DNA of 64,000 bases from Flammeovirga kamogawensis (GTDB lineage Bacteria; Bacteroidota; Bacteroidia; Cytophagales; Flammeovirgaceae): the NCBI RefSeq assembly GCF_018736065.1, contig NZ_CP076128.1, positions 3,201,501-3,265,500 on the forward strand, in the 5' to 3' direction. This document shows, piece after piece, positions 1-9,337 of the stretch. Both the position numbers and the translations under genes were made by a program. Each line of letters begins with the position of its first letter. Within the stretch, counting starts at the first letter, position 1. The notes under the pieces were generated by a model. That model did no database searches, was not told the DNA's origin, and saw only the letters and a program-made list of their open reading frames with translations.

Positions 1-130
1 TCTTTTCAACATTAAGAAATGTATTTTTATACTCTTCTGTAGATTGAAGTGGAGTTCTATCAATTCTACCTAAAAGTAACAGAGCAAGTGCAATTATAAC
101 TGCTAATGAAATGTATATTTTCTTAATCAA
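1..130 (-). CDS. N-terminal fragment of a membrane-anchored protein
   Basis: The minus strand is open from a TTG at 130 to the window edge, giving 43 residues. After a short Lys-rich start (IKK) there is one hydrophobic segment (about residues 5-20, ISLAVIIALALLLLG) followed by GRIDRTPLQSTEEY. An in-frame stop lies just upstream, so translation must begin close to 130; ATC is the only other in-frame near-start. The layout is an N-terminal signal anchor with an exported domain outside the window. The xIDRTP motif just after the anchor recalls Bacteroidota neutral/alkaline ceramidase-like proteins, but that is a memory-based guess and the catalytic part is not visible. It is divergent from the DUF4136 gene and separated from it by about 150 bp. 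Confidence 0.55.
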   Translation of the reverse strand, partial: MIKKIYISLAVIIALALLLLGRIDRTPLQSTEEYKNTFLNVEK

Positions 131-230
131 TGCTTTGAAGATTTATCCTAATAAAGTGCTAATTTACTAAGACTACTGCGAAATAGAAGTATTTATCTTC
201 TATGTTTATTTTATATTAATAGAATACAAC

Positions 231-238
231 TATATTTG
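231..238 (+). promoter_or_regulatory. Bacteroidota-type -7 box upstream of DUF4136 gene
   Basis: TATATTTG matches the TAnnTTTG -7 consensus of Bacteroidota housekeeping sigma promoters, about 45 nt before the ATG at 283. A clear TTTG -33 box is not present at the usual distance; only TTTA-like sequence is seen there. Confidence 0.4.
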
Positions 239-282
239 CAGCTATTAACAGAAGACAATTTTTGAAAACTCATTTTTTAATC

Positions 283-981
283 ATGAAAACTTTTATTATT
301 AAAGCTGTTACTCTTTTGAGTATGGTTGCTCTTGTGCAGGGATGTTACCCTGGAGGAGCTGAATATACTAGTGATTTAGATATTGCTATCTCACAGTATG
401 AATCTGCAGAAAAACTACGTTCGTATAAAACGTACTACTTATCTGAGACAATGGATATCAGAGGATCTAAAAATGCTGATACTCTAACATCTGCTCAACA
501 AGATGAAATTATAGCTAACACAGACGCTTTATTGAAATCTACTCTAAATCTTTCTGAGATAACAAACCCAACTGCTGAAGGTGATGCAGATATTGTTGTT
601 CAGTTAACACAAATTGCTATCCAGCAAACAGGTGTGGCTTGGACGCCAGGTTACCCAGGTTATCCAGGATGGGGTTACCCAGGTTGGGGCTATCCAGGAT
701 GGGGATACCCAGGTTACCCAGGTGGAGGTTATTACCCTTGGGGTGGTTACTCATATTACCAATATAGTAATGGTAGTGTAATTGTAGACTTTATTGATGT
801 TGCAGAAACAAAGAAACTAAATGAAGGAACTGTACAAGGTGATACAGTAGTACTTTATTTAGGTTGGGTTGGCGGATTGAACGGTGTTTTATCTCGTTCA
901 AATAACGTTAGTATTGTAAATGATGGTATTGAAACATTATTTAACCAATACAATACTGCAAAAGCTGGAACTGACAATTAA
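283..981 (+). CDS. DUF4136-family lipoprotein with Gly/Tyr/Pro/Trp repeat
   Basis: A 232-residue protein starting at ATG 283; an in-frame TTG at 262 would add seven residues and spoil the signal peptide. Residues 1-21 form a lipoprotein signal ending in the lipobox LVQGC, so Cys21 should be lipidated and the protein envelope-anchored. The body (SYKTYYLSET near the start, a later DADIVVQLTQ strand, and a C-terminal FIDVAETKKLNEGTVQGD segment) fits DUF4136, a family of envelope lipoproteins without known biochemical function. It is interrupted by a low-complexity GYPGWGYPG repeat. It probably forms one transcription unit with the next two exported proteins (gaps of 27 and 33 bp). Confidence 0.8.
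   Translation: MKTFIIKAVTLLSMVALVQGCYPGGAEYTSDLDIAISQYESAEKLRSYKTYYLSETMDIRGSKNADTLTSAQQDEIIANTDALLKSTLNLSEITNPTAEGDADIVVQLTQIAIQQTGVAWTPGYPGYPGWGYPGWGYPGWGYPGYPGGGYYPWGGYSYYQYSNGSVIVDFIDVAETKKLNEGTVQGDTVVLYLGWVGGLNGVLSRSNNVSIVNDGIETLFNQYNTAKAGTDN
646..747 (+). repeat. In-gene short tandem repeat encoding GYPGW units
   Basis: Consecutive 9-bp and 15-bp units encode GYP, GYPGW and GYPG runs, about 34 residues in total, inside the DUF4136 lipoprotein. The unit sequences are similar but vary at third codon positions, so the array is not freshly amplified. Confidence 0.7.
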
Positions 982-1008
982 GAACATCCTTTCAAACAGA
1001 ACTCAATC

Positions 1009-1590
1009 ATGAAAAAATATATTTTATCTGTAGTTTTTGCTCTATTTGCATTAGGAGCAACAGCACAAGAATCGAATTTTATTATTACTTATCAAATGTC
1101 TCAGCCGTTAGGCGAAACTAATGATTATATTAGTGCATTTAGCGGAAGAGGTTTTGGTATGGAATGGAGACAGCATTTAGCAACGGCTCCGTTATCTTTT
1201 GGTCTATCTGTAGATTGGAATGTTTTATATGAAAAAACATCTGATCAATACAATAGTAATGGTGTAATTGCTGATGGTAAGCAATACCGTTACATGAATA
1301 TTGTTCCTATTTTAGCTCATGCTAATTACTATTTTAACAAAGATGGTATCACAAACCCTTACATTGGTGTAGGTGTAGGTACATACTATATTAACCAAAG
1401 AACAGAATTTGGACAATGGGCAATAGTAGAAGATAACTGGCATTTTGGTTTTGCTCCAGAAATTGGTGTAATAGCAGATGTTAACCCTTCTATTGATATG
1501 ATTTTTAGTGTTCGTTATAACTACGCATTAAAAGCAGGAGATTCTGTAGATCATTCGTATTTAGGAATTAACGTTGGTTTTGTCTACTAA
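1009..1590 (+). CDS. Small outer-membrane beta-barrel (porin-family) protein
   Basis: A 193-residue protein with a classical signal peptide (residues 1-19, cut after ATA before QES). The rest alternates aromatic/hydrophobic and polar residues in strand-like stretches ending in aromatic residues, closing with YLGINVGFVY, the usual C-terminal strand of an eight-stranded outer-membrane barrel. The Gly-rich segment YIGVGVGTYY and the ending resemble the porin/outer-membrane beta-barrel superfamily (OMP_b-brl). No substrate can be assigned. It lies between the DUF4136 lipoprotein and a small exported helical protein in the same orientation, which suggests a joint envelope role. Confidence 0.7.
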   Translation: MKKYILSVVFALFALGATAQESNFIITYQMSQPLGETNDYISAFSGRGFGMEWRQHLATAPLSFGLSVDWNVLYEKTSDQYNSNGVIADGKQYRYMNIVPILAHANYYFNKDGITNPYIGVGVGTYYINQRTEFGQWAIVEDNWHFGFAPEIGVIADVNPSIDMIFSVRYNYALKAGDSVDHSYLGINVGFVY

Positions 1591-1623
1591 ACTTTACTAC
1601 GTAATAAATATAACTTCATAATA

Positions 1624-2082
1624 ATGAAAAAAATCTTTTTTGTACTTTCTCTTTTAATAGGGATGTCAATTGTTTCAAACGCTCAATCAATTGATGCAGA
1701 AACAATCAAAACTGTAATTAAAACAGAAAAAAGAATCTTCTTTACAGAAAACATGCAGTTGACTTTAGAAGAGGCTCCTATTTTCTGGGAACTATATGAT
1801 AAATTTGAATTAGATAATTCTGAATTATCAAGAGAGAAAACAAAGTTATTTGAATCATTGATTGGTGGAACAGATGGTTTCAGTGATGAAGAAGCTTCTA
1901 CAATGGTGTCGGGTCTTGTAGCTTTACAAGCAAAAGATGTTAAGTTGAAGAAGAAACATTTAAAGATGATGTCTAAAGAACTGTCTCCAAAAACAGTTGC
2001 AAGATTTTTTCAATTAAATGAATTGATTAATAGTTTCTTAAAAACACAAATATTAAGCGAAATGCCTATCGTTCAAAAATAG
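1624..2082 (+). CDS. Small exported alpha-helical protein, function unknown
   Basis: A 152-residue protein with a signal peptide (residues 1-20, cut after SNA before QS). The mature part is predicted all-helical and charge-rich, with no Cys pair or catalytic motif. Residues about 40-75 (APIFWELYDKFELDNSELS) and the C-terminal helix resemble periplasmic Spy/CpxP-like or heavy-metal-sensor helical folds in general character only. It is the last gene of the 283-2082 envelope cluster and is followed at once by a strong terminator. I do not recognise the family with confidence. Confidence 0.6.
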   Translation: MKKIFFVLSLLIGMSIVSNAQSIDAETIKTVIKTEKRIFFTENMQLTLEEAPIFWELYDKFELDNSELSREKTKLFESLIGGTDGFSDEEASTMVSGLVALQAKDVKLKKKHLKMMSKELSPKTVARFFQLNELINSFLKTQILSEMPIVQK

Positions 2083-2100
2083 GTTAGCTTAATTAATATA

Positions 2101-2138
2101 AACCTCTGTATCTTTAAGTAGATACAGAGGTTTTTTTA
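2101..2138 (+). terminator. Intrinsic terminator after the envelope cluster
   Basis: A perfect 13-bp stem (2101-2113 with 2120-2132, arm AACCTCTGTATCT), 6-nt loop and a run of T residues. It ends the 283-2082 transcription unit, 19 nt after the last stop. Confidence 0.9.
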
Positions 2139-2148
2139 TATACAAAAA

Positions 2149-2733
2149 ATGAAAATTACGAAAGAATTTATCATCAAAGAGTTAAAGTCTTGGGGGATAT
2201 TTGTAGCAATAATAGGTGCACTTTATTTTACAGGTTTATTAACTGATGTAGCAGGAACTGTGCAACGCTTTGTAGTAGCTACAGGTATTGTAAATGCAGA
2301 TACAGATCAAGGAGTGTCAGGTAAAGCCGATTATAATTGGGTATTGAAAGAATTTGAAACAGGTAAACAAGTGAAATTATCTGATTTTAAAGGAAAAATG
2401 ATCTTTCTAAATGTATGGGCGTCTTGGTGCCCTCCATGTATTGCAGAAATGCCTAGTATTCAATCGCTCTACAATCAATTAAAAAATAAAGAAGATGTAG
2501 TTTTTATTTTACTGAATGTAGATGAAGATAAAACAAAGGCAAGTAAATTTTTAAAACGAAAAGAATATACCTTTCCTATCTATCAAAAAGTAACTTCTAC
2601 ACCGTCAATTTTCTATAGTAATTCTATACCATCAACCTATGTAATAAATAAAGATGGAGAGGTAATTTATAACCATCAAGGGCTAGCAAACTATGATTCT
2701 GAGAGCTTTATAAATATGCTAACATCTGACTGA
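2149..2733 (+). CDS. TlpA-family membrane-anchored thiol-disulfide oxidoreductase
   Basis: A 194-residue protein with one N-terminal membrane segment (about 15-32) and a periplasmic thioredoxin-fold domain. The active site is WASWC94-PP-C97, the CPPC variant usual in TlpA/ResA-type reductases, followed by the cis-Pro region (SIPSTYVINKDG). Such proteins reduce disulfides in envelope proteins, for example apocytochrome c, or act in oxidative stress; the substrate here is unknown. It has its own start 11 nt after a terminator, so it likely has a promoter within or near that terminator. No terminator is evident between it and rpoB, 230 bp downstream. Confidence 0.85.
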   Translation: MKITKEFIIKELKSWGIFVAIIGALYFTGLLTDVAGTVQRFVVATGIVNADTDQGVSGKADYNWVLKEFETGKQVKLSDFKGKMIFLNVWASWCPPCIAEMPSIQSLYNQLKNKEDVVFILLNVDEDKTKASKFLKRKEYTFPIYQKVTSTPSIFYSNSIPSTYVINKDGEVIYNHQGLANYDSESFINMLTSD

Positions 2734-2803
2734 CTTATATTTAGTATTTAATATTATTGATAAAACTTCTTACTAGAATCGTATGACTTTAGTAAGTTTT
2801 GTC

Positions 2804-2811
2804 TATATTTG
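2804..2811 (+). promoter_or_regulatory. -7 box of the rpoB promoter
   Basis: TATATTTG followed by C matches TAnnTTTG. It would start transcription about 2818 and give rpoB a roughly 145-nt leader. That leader holds a small hairpin (TACTT 2842-2846 with AAGTA 2851-2855). The -33 position lacks a good TTTG. Confidence 0.5.
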
Positions 2812-2963
2812 CAAGTTGCATATAATATATATTTTTTCATGTACTTGAAAAAGTATAAATATATAGCACAAAAATACATTTTGGCGGCCCTGTTTTATCA
2901 ACTATTATAGATAGTAATTGATTGATATACAGATAGTTTTGAAACTTAAAAAAGAGTACCACC

Positions 2964-5900
2964 TTGGCAACATTCAAGAACGGTAGAAAGAATTTTGCAT
3001 CAGCAAAAAGAGTATTGGGTTACCCAGACTTCTTAGATGTACAATTTAAGTCTTTCCACAATTTCTTTCAAATCGACACTCCACCTGAATTCCGTGAAGA
3101 CGAAGGTCTTTATAAGGTATTCATGGAGAACTTCCCTATTACAGATTCTCGTGAGAACTTTAATTTGGAATTTATTGATTATACAATTGACCCTCCTAAA
3201 TACACTGTAGATGAGTGTGTAGAGAGAGGCTTGACTTTTAGTGTACCTTTAAAAGCAAAATTAAAGCTTTCTTGTAGCGACGAAGATAATGAAGACTTTG
3301 AAACCATCGAACAAGATGTGTTCTTAGGAAACATTCCTTATATGACTACTCGTGGTTCGTTTGTAGTAAATGGTGCAGAACGTGTTATTGTATCTCAATT
3401 ACACAGATCGCCAGGTGTTTTCTTTGCACAATCAAAGCACACGAACGGTACTAAACTTTACTCTGCAAGAGTAATTCCTTTTAAAGGATCATGGATCGAA
3501 TTTGCAACTGACGTTAATAACGTAATGTATGCATATATCGACCGTAAGAAAAAATTCCCTGTTACGATGCTTCTTCGTTCGATCGGTTATGGATCGGATA
3601 AAGACATTTTAGATTTATTCGGTTTATCTGAAGAAATCAAAGTTGATAAGAAGAATCTTAAAAACTTATCTAACCGTACACTTGCTGCACGTGTATTAAA
3701 AACATGGACAGAAGACTTCGTTGATGAAGATACTGGTGAGGTAGTTTCTATTGATCGTAACGATGTAATCTTAGAGCGTGATCATATCATCTCTGAAGAA
3801 GATCTTGAATTGATCGAAGATGCAGGCGTAAGCTCTGTAATCGTTCATAGAAAAGATATTAACATCAACGATTTCCGTATCATCTTTGATACGTTATCTA
3901 AAGATAATTCAAACTCAGAAAAAGAAGCGGTACATCAAATTTACCGTCAACTTCGTAATACTGAGGCTCCTGATGATCAGACTGCGCGTGATATTATCAA
4001 TAACTTGTTCTTCTCTGACAAACGTTACGATTTAGGTGAAGTAGGTAGATACAAACTTAACCGTAAGTTACAGTCGGAAACAAGCATGGATATCCGTGTG
4101 CTGACTAAAGAAGATATTGTCAAAATCATCAAACACTTGATCCACTTGATCAACTCTAAAACAGTAGTTGATGATATTGACCACTTGTCAAACCGTCGTA
4201 TCCGTACGGTGGGTGAGCAACTTTACTCTCAATTTGGAGTAGGTTTAGCTCGTATGGCACGTACAATTAAAGAACGTATGAACGTACGTGATAACGAAGA
4301 CTTCAAACCAGTTGATTTGGTGAATGCTCGTACGTTATCATCTGTGATTAACTCGTTCTTCGGTACAAACCAGCTTTCTCAATTCATGGACCAAACTAAC
4401 CCTCTTGCAGAGGTAACGCACAAGCGTCGTATCTCAGCATTAGGACCAGGTGGTTTATCAAGAGAGCGTGCAGGTTTCGAGGTTCGTGACGTTCACTATA
4501 CACACTACGGTCGTCTTTGTACTATTGAGACACCGGAAGGGCCAAACATTGGTCTTATTTCATCTCTTACTGTTTATGCAAAAGTAAACAGCATGGGATT
4601 CATCGAAACTCCTTATCGTAAAGTTACAGATGGTGTTGTTGACATTGATGACAACAACGTTACATACATCTCTGCTGAAGAAGAGGATGATAAGTTTATC
4701 GCACAAGCGAAAACAGATCTAGATGATAACAACCGTTTCACAGAGGAGTTTGTAAAAGTTCGTTATGAGGGTGACTTCCCGCTTAAAGCGCCAGAAGATA
4801 TCCAATATATGGACGTTGCTCCTAACCAAATTGTATCTATTGCAGCATCTCTAATTCCTTTCTTGGAGCATGATGATGCCAACCGTGCATTGATGGGATC
4901 AAACATGCAGCGTCAAGCTGTGCCGTTATTGAAACCTGAGGCACCAATTGTAGGTACTGGTCTTGAAAGAAACGTAGCTATTGATTCTCGTACTGTTGTT
5001 CTTGCTGAGAAAGACGGTGTTGTAGATACAGTAGATGCCAACTCTATCAACATGAGATATGACCACACTGAAGATCAAAGACTAGCTAGTTTTGAGAATG
5101 AAGTGAAGTCACATTCATTAGTGAAGTTCCGTAGAACGAACCAAGATACTTGTATGAACATGCGTCCTATCGTTAAGAAAGGACAACGTGTGAAAAAAGG
5201 TGATGTTCTTTCTGAAGGTTACTCTACTGAAAATGGTGAGTTAGCAATCGGTAAAAACTTGCTTGTAGCATTTATGCCTTGGCAAGGATATAACTTTGAG
5301 GATGCGATTGTAATCTCTGAGCGTGTAGTGCGTAATGATGTTTATACTTCGCTTCACATTGTTGAATATGAATTGGAAGTGCGTGACACTAAACGTGGAG
5401 AAGAAGAATTAACTTCTGAAATTCCTAACGTTGGTGAAGATGCAGTTAAAAACCTTGACGAAAACGGTATTATCCGTGTAGGATCTCGTGTTCGCCCTGG
5501 TGATATATTAATTGGTAAGATTACTCCTAAAGGAGAGTCTGATCCAACTCCAGAAGAAAAATTATTACGTGCAATCTTTGGTGACAAAGCTGGTGACGTA
5601 AAAGATGCTTCTTTAAAAGCATCGCCATCATTAATCGGTACTGTTATCGATACACGTTTATTTGCTCGTCCTAAAAAGGATAAAGATTTACGTGCTAAGG
5701 CTAAGAAAGAAGTTGAGTTATTGAAAAAACAATACTCACGCGACTTGAAAGGTCTTGAGAACAAAATGATGACGAAGTTGATTGAATTATTAGACGGTAT
5801 GACTTGTGAAGGTGTACGTCATAAATTTGGTCAAGAAGTAATCAGTAAAGGTGTAGTTTTCAACGAAGCTAATATCGCTGAAAATATCTTCTCTGGTGAT

Positions 5901-6836
5901 AACCCATTCCGTGATGATTCTAGCTATGCAGTAGCTGAGGAAGTAAACCTTATCGGTGACCTTATCTTAGATAACTGGACAGAAGATGTTCGCGTTAATG
6001 AGTTAGTACGTGATACTGTAAAGAATTATATCAATGCTCGTAACGAGGTAACTGGTTACTTTAAGCGTGATAGATTTACATTAGAAGTAGGTGACGAATT
6101 ACCAACAGGTATCGTAAAACTTGCTAAAGTTTACATCGCTAAGCGTCGTAAATTGAAAGTAGGTGATAAGATGGCCGGTCGTCACGGTAACAAGGGTGTT
6201 GTTGCTAAGATTGTTCCTGAAGAGGATATGCCATACTTAGAAGATGGTACTCCAATGGATATCTGTCTTAACCCTCTTGGTGTACCTTCACGTATGAACA
6301 TCGGTCAAATCTATGAAACTGTTCTAGGTTGGGCTGGTTTAAAAATGGGTAGAAAGTATGCTACTCCTATTTTCGATGGTGCTTCTGAAGAAGAAGTAAT
6401 CGCAGAATTGAAGGAAGCAGGTTTACCAGACTTCGGTCGTGCTCAATTATATGATGGTTTAACAGGTGATCCATTCCACCAGAGAGTTTCTGTTGGTGTA
6501 ATGTATATGCTGAAACTTGGTCACTTAGTTGATGATAAGATGCACGCTCGTTCAATTGGACCTTACTCACTTATTACTCAACAACCGTTGGGTGGTAAAG
6601 CACAGTTTGGTGGTCAGCGTTTCGGTGAGATGGAAGTGTGGGCATTAGAGGCATTTGGTGCTGCTAATGTACTTCGTGAAATCTTAACAGTTAAGTCTGA
6701 TGATGTTCAAGGACGTGCGAAAGCTTATGAAGCGATCGTTAAGGGCGATAACATGCCTAATCCAAATGTTCCAGAATCATTCAATGTACTTGTGCACGAA
6801 CTTCGTGGTCTTGCACTAGAGATTACATTGAAATAA
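2964..6836 (+). CDS. rpoB: DNA-directed RNA polymerase beta subunit
   Basis: A 1290-residue beta subunit, normal length for Bacteroidota. It catalyses RNA synthesis with RpoC, RpoA, RpoZ and sigma. The rifampicin-binding region (about residues 465-535, with [20 protein letters not shown]) keeps the wild-type residues at the positions equal to E. coli Q513, D516, H526 and S531. The invariant [12 protein letters not shown] lies near residue 1070. Translation starts at TTG 2964: no ATG or GTG exists between the upstream in-frame stop at 2940 and the conserved N-terminus. rplL is not upstream and rpoC is not downstream; TlpA and a DUF5606 gene flank it instead. A strong terminator follows within 45 nt, so it is transcribed separately from rpoC. 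Confidence 0.98.
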   Translation: MATFKNGRKNFASAKRVLGYPDFLDVQFKSFHNFFQIDTPPEFREDEGLYKVFMENFPITDSRENFNLEFIDYTIDPPKYTVDECVERGLTFSVPLKAKLKLSCSDEDNEDFETIEQDVFLGNIPYMTTRGSFVVNGAERVIVSQLHRSPGVFFAQSKHTNGTKLYSARVIPFKGSWIEFATDVNNVMYAYIDRKKKFPVTMLLRSIGYGSDKDILDLFGLSEEIKVDKKNLKNLSNRTLAARVLKTWTEDFVDEDTGEVVSIDRNDVILERDHIISEEDLELIEDAGVSSVIVHRKDININDFRIIFDTLSKDNSNSEKEAVHQIYRQLRNTEAPDDQTARDIINNLFFSDKRYDLGEVGRYKLNRKLQSETSMDIRVLTKEDIVKIIKHLIHLINSKTVVDDIDHLSNRRIRTVGEQLYSQFGVGLARMARTIKERMNVRDNEDFKPVDLVNARTLSSVINSFFGTNQLSQFMDQTNPLAEVTHKRRISALGPGGLSRERAGFEVRDVHYTHYGRLCTIETPEGPNIGLISSLTVYAKVNSMGFIETPYRKVTDGVVDIDDNNVTYISAEEEDDKFIAQAKTDLDDNNRFTEEFVKVRYEGDFPLKAPEDIQYMDVAPNQIVSIAASLIPFLEHDDANRALMGSNMQRQAVPLLKPEAPIVGTGLERNVAIDSRTVVLAEKDGVVDTVDANSINMRYDHTEDQRLASFENEVKSHSLVKFRRTNQDTCMNMRPIVKKGQRVKKGDVLSEGYSTENGELAIGKNLLVAFMPWQGYNFEDAIVISERVVRNDVYTSLHIVEYELEVRDTKRGEEELTSEIPNVGEDAVKNLDENGIIRVGSRVRPGDILIGKITPKGESDPTPEEKLLRAIFGDKAGDVKDASLKASPSLIGTVIDTRLFARPKKDKDLRAKAKKEVELLKKQYSRDLKGLENKMMTKLIELLDGMTCEGVRHKFGQEVISKGVVFNEANIAENIFSGDNPFRDDSSYAVAEEVNLIGDLILDNWTEDVRVNELVRDTVKNYINARNEVTGYFKRDRFTLEVGDELPTGIVKLAKVYIAKRRKLKVGDKMAGRHGNKGVVAKIVPEEDMPYLEDGTPMDICLNPLGVPSRMNIGQIYETVLGWAGLKMGRKYATPIFDGASEEEVIAELKEAGLPDFGRAQLYDGLTGDPFHQRVSVGVMYMLKLGHLVDDKMHARSIGPYSLITQQPLGGKAQFGGQRFGEMEVWALEAFGAANVLREILTVKSDDVQGRAKAYEAIVKGDNMPNPNVPESFNVLVHELRGLALEITLK

Positions 6837-6878
6837 TTCTAGGTCTGAACAAGACTAAAAAGCCAAAATGTATATATG

Positions 6879-6913
6879 AAAAACCTGTGAAGTTCTCTTC
6901 ACAGGTTTTTTCA
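6879..6913 (+). terminator. Intrinsic terminator after rpoB
   Basis: A perfect 14-bp stem (6879-6892 with 6897-6910, core AACCTGTGAAG), TTCT loop and T-run. It closes the rpoB transcript, confirming that no rpoC is co-transcribed. Confidence 0.9.
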
Positions 6914-7087
6914 TATTCATTAAGTAGATAAATATAAAGAAGTAGTAAAAATCAGCTGTCATTTATTAAATTGCGTAGCATTTTTTGCCACAGGTTAAAG
7001 GTCAATGACAATAATACTGAATTACTGAACTCTACACGTTGAATAATTGTAGATACATTAATTCTGAATACTATAAATATTAGAACA

Positions 7088-7525
7088 ATGAATTTAAAAG
7101 ATATTGCTGCTATTGCAGGTAAGCCCGGTTTATTTAAAGTTTTAAAGCCTTCACGTTCAGGTGTGATTGTTGAATCTTTAGAGGTTAAGCCTAAAAAAGC
7201 AATCGTAAATGCAAGTCAAAGAATCTCTATTTTAAAAGAGATCTCTATGTATGTTACAGGTCAAGCTGAAGAGTCTGTAGCTTTAGAAGAGGTATTTGCA
7301 TCGGTAAAAGAAAAGCACGGTTTGGCTAAGTTAGATGTTGATACTAAAAGTGAAGAGTCTTTAGAAGATTTTATCTTTTCTGTATTACCAAACTGGGATA
7401 GTGATCGTATTTATACTTCTGATATCAAGAAATTAGTAAACTGGTATAACAAACTAGTTGAATTCTATCCTTCTGCATTAGAAGATACAAAAGAGGAAGA
7501 ATCAAAAGAAGAAGCTGCTGAGTAA
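7088..7525 (+). CDS. DUF5606-family protein
   Basis: A 145-residue soluble acidic protein opening with MNLKDIAAIAGKPGLFKVL, the conserved start of DUF5606, a Bacteroidota-specific family of unknown function. Residues 10-50 (GLFKVLKPSRSGVIVESLE) look like a small beta-barrel with an N-terminal helix; the middle is helical and the last 20 residues are almost all Glu, Lys and Asp (KEEESKEEAAE), probably disordered. It stands alone between two terminators, so it forms its own transcription unit. No function can be derived from its neighbours. Confidence 0.8.
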   Translation: MNLKDIAAIAGKPGLFKVLKPSRSGVIVESLEVKPKKAIVNASQRISILKEISMYVTGQAEESVALEEVFASVKEKHGLAKLDVDTKSEESLEDFIFSVLPNWDSDRIYTSDIKKLVNWYNKLVEFYPSALEDTKEEESKEEAAE

Positions 7526-7547
7526 TTCACTCATAAGTTTTAAGTAT

Positions 7548-7591
7548 AAAAAAGGCGATGCAAGATTAAATTTCTTGTATCGCCTTTTTTG
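7548..7591 (+). terminator. Intrinsic terminator, probably bidirectional
   Basis: Stem AAAAAGGCGATGCAAG (7549-7564) with CTTGTATCGCCTTTTT (7574-7589), one G-U pair, 9-nt loop. It has a T-run on both strands and sits between the DUF5606 gene and the convergent PolX-like gene. Confidence 0.85.
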
Positions 7592-7607
7592 CAATTCAGA
7601 AACTAAT

Positions 7608-9296
7608 TTAGTTTCTTTTTTTTGTATTGAAATATTGCTCTAACTCATCTTTTGATAACGCATTTAGTGTCATTTCTTTAGTAAGTCCAGCTTTACGACC
7701 TACAAGTAATCCAAAGTGCATATCAGCATAACCTCCTACTGCATGTGCATCTGGGTTAAGAGACAATTTTACTCCCTGATCTAAAGCATATTTTGCCCAT
7801 CTCCAATCTAAATCTAATCTCCAAGGGCTAGAATTAATTTCAATAACAACATTATTTTTAGCACAAGCATCAATAACAGCTTTATGATCTATTGGGTAAC
7901 CTTCTCTACGTAATAATAATCTACCGGTTGGATGGCCTAAAATTGTTGTAGCAGGATGTTCAATTGCTGTAATCAAACGCTTTGTAGCTACTTCTTTTGT
8001 CATTGTTAAAGGAGAATGAATAGAAGCCACAATAAAATCAAAAGTTGCTAAAACATCATCGTCATAATCTAAACTACCATCAGGTAGAATATCAGATTCA
8101 ATACCTTTAAATATTTTAAAAGGTGCTAATTCTTTATTTAGTTCATCAATTTCTTGATGCTGTTTTTCTATGCGTTCAATTGAAAGACCATTCGCATAAA
8201 AAGCAGTTTTTGAATGATCAGAAATACCTAAATATTCATAGCCTTCATTTTTTAAAAATTCAGCCATTTCTCTTAAAGTATTTTGTCCATCAGAATAGTC
8301 CGAATGATTATGGAGACTACCTCTTAAATCCTCATCTTCTACCAATGTAGGTATACCACCTTTTAGGAATTGCTCATCAAAAATACCTTCTCTTAATTCA
8401 GGAGGGAAAAATGGTAAACCTGCTTTTTCATAAATTTCTTTATGTGTAGTAACTTCTTCTTTTCTAAGAATATCATTTAAAGAAGGTGAAGCATCGTCTT
8501 TTCTTAATTGTAAATGTGCAGTTGTAGCACTTTTCTTAAACGATAATTTTATGAACTCCTGAGGAGATGCTACATAAATTTCTACTAGACTACCCGTATC
8601 TTTAGTGGTACCTTTTATGGTAAGAGGAATAGATCTTTCTTCATCTAAATCTATTAATTCAGATTCAGATAAAATGCCAATTAATGCTTTTGTACTTTCT
8701 GTTTCTACAGTAAAGCTTAATGTATCTACAATTTCTCTATGAAGAGATAATTCTCCGGATGTACATGCTTTAATCCCTTTATCACTAAGAAAAGATAAAA
8801 TATTTTTAGCTATTACTTCAGCTTTAGCATAATGTAATCGCTTTCTATTCTCTTGTAAGAAAATAACTTGTTGAAGAATTTTAGCTTCAGTTTTAGCTGC
8901 GAATCCTTTTAGGGTTTGAACTTTATTTTCTTCACAGGCAACCTTTAGTTTTTCTAAAGAATCAATATCAAGTTCTTTCCAAAGAGTAGCAATTTTTTTA
9001 GGTCCTACTCCACTTAAACCCATCATCTCAATAACACCATCTGGTGTTTTCTCTTTCAATTCAGCTAACTCTTTAAAAGAACCTGTTTCAAACAAAAGCA
9101 TCAGTTTTTCAGCCATTGTTTTTGATAAGCCAATTTCAATTAATAGTTCATTGGAAAGTTCAAAAAGAGGTGTTCCTGCATTTTCCATACTTTGAATTGC
9201 AGAAGAATAAGCTCTTGTTTTAAAAGGATTTGCTCCGTGAAGTTCCATTAATGAGGTAACTAGTCGGAACGTTTTTATTATATCTTTATTTGTCAT
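7608..9296 (-). CDS. PolX-like protein: HhH, degenerate polymerase X domain, PHP phosphoesterase
   Basis: A 562-residue protein with the bacterial PolX layout: N-terminal helix-hairpin-helix region (residues 1-150, GLSGVGPKKIATLW near 93-106), a polymerase-beta-like middle (about 155-310) and a C-terminal PHP domain (about 325-555). In active PolX the palm carries GS...DLD; here the equal segment is GELSLHREIVDTLSF (181-195), with T192 and S194 where the two catalytic aspartates should be, and VEIYV (238-242) with Glu in place of the third. The PHP metal motifs are kept: LHNHSDYSDG (328-337), ISDHS, GIESDI, and PDAHAVGG near the end. I infer loss of polymerase activity with a retained nuclease/phosphoesterase; related enzymes act in base excision repair. 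Confidence 0.85.
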   Translation of the reverse strand: MTNKDIIKTFRLVTSLMELHGANPFKTRAYSSAIQSMENAGTPLFELSNELLIEIGLSKTMAEKLMLLFETGSFKELAELKEKTPDGVIEMMGLSGVGPKKIATLWKELDIDSLEKLKVACEENKVQTLKGFAAKTEAKILQQVIFLQENRKRLHYAKAEVIAKNILSFLSDKGIKACTSGELSLHREIVDTLSFTVETESTKALIGILSESELIDLDEERSIPLTIKGTTKDTGSLVEIYVASPQEFIKLSFKKSATTAHLQLRKDDASPSLNDILRKEEVTTHKEIYEKAGLPFFPPELREGIFDEQFLKGGIPTLVEDEDLRGSLHNHSDYSDGQNTLREMAEFLKNEGYEYLGISDHSKTAFYANGLSIERIEKQHQEIDELNKELAPFKIFKGIESDILPDGSLDYDDDVLATFDFIVASIHSPLTMTKEVATKRLITAIEHPATTILGHPTGRLLLRREGYPIDHKAVIDACAKNNVVIEINSSPWRLDLDWRWAKYALDQGVKLSLNPDAHAVGGYADMHFGLLVGRKAGLTKEMTLNALSKDELEQYFNTKKRN

Positions 9297-9337
9297 GATT
9301 TCTTTTTTCTTGGGAAGTTATAAAGTTAGAAGAATTA

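Noticed and set aside
646-747. CRISPR-like repeat array
   Set aside because: Repeats are in frame, degenerate at codon third positions, and have no spacers; it is a coding repeat.
4380-4570. Rifampicin-resistance substitution in rpoB
   Set aside because: Positions equal to E. coli Q513, D516, H526 and S531 are all wild type; only the neighbouring N518-equivalent is Thr.
5354-5764. Minus-strand ORF of 136 codons within rpoB
   Set aside because: It lies wholly inside a conserved gene in another frame and has no recognisable domain.
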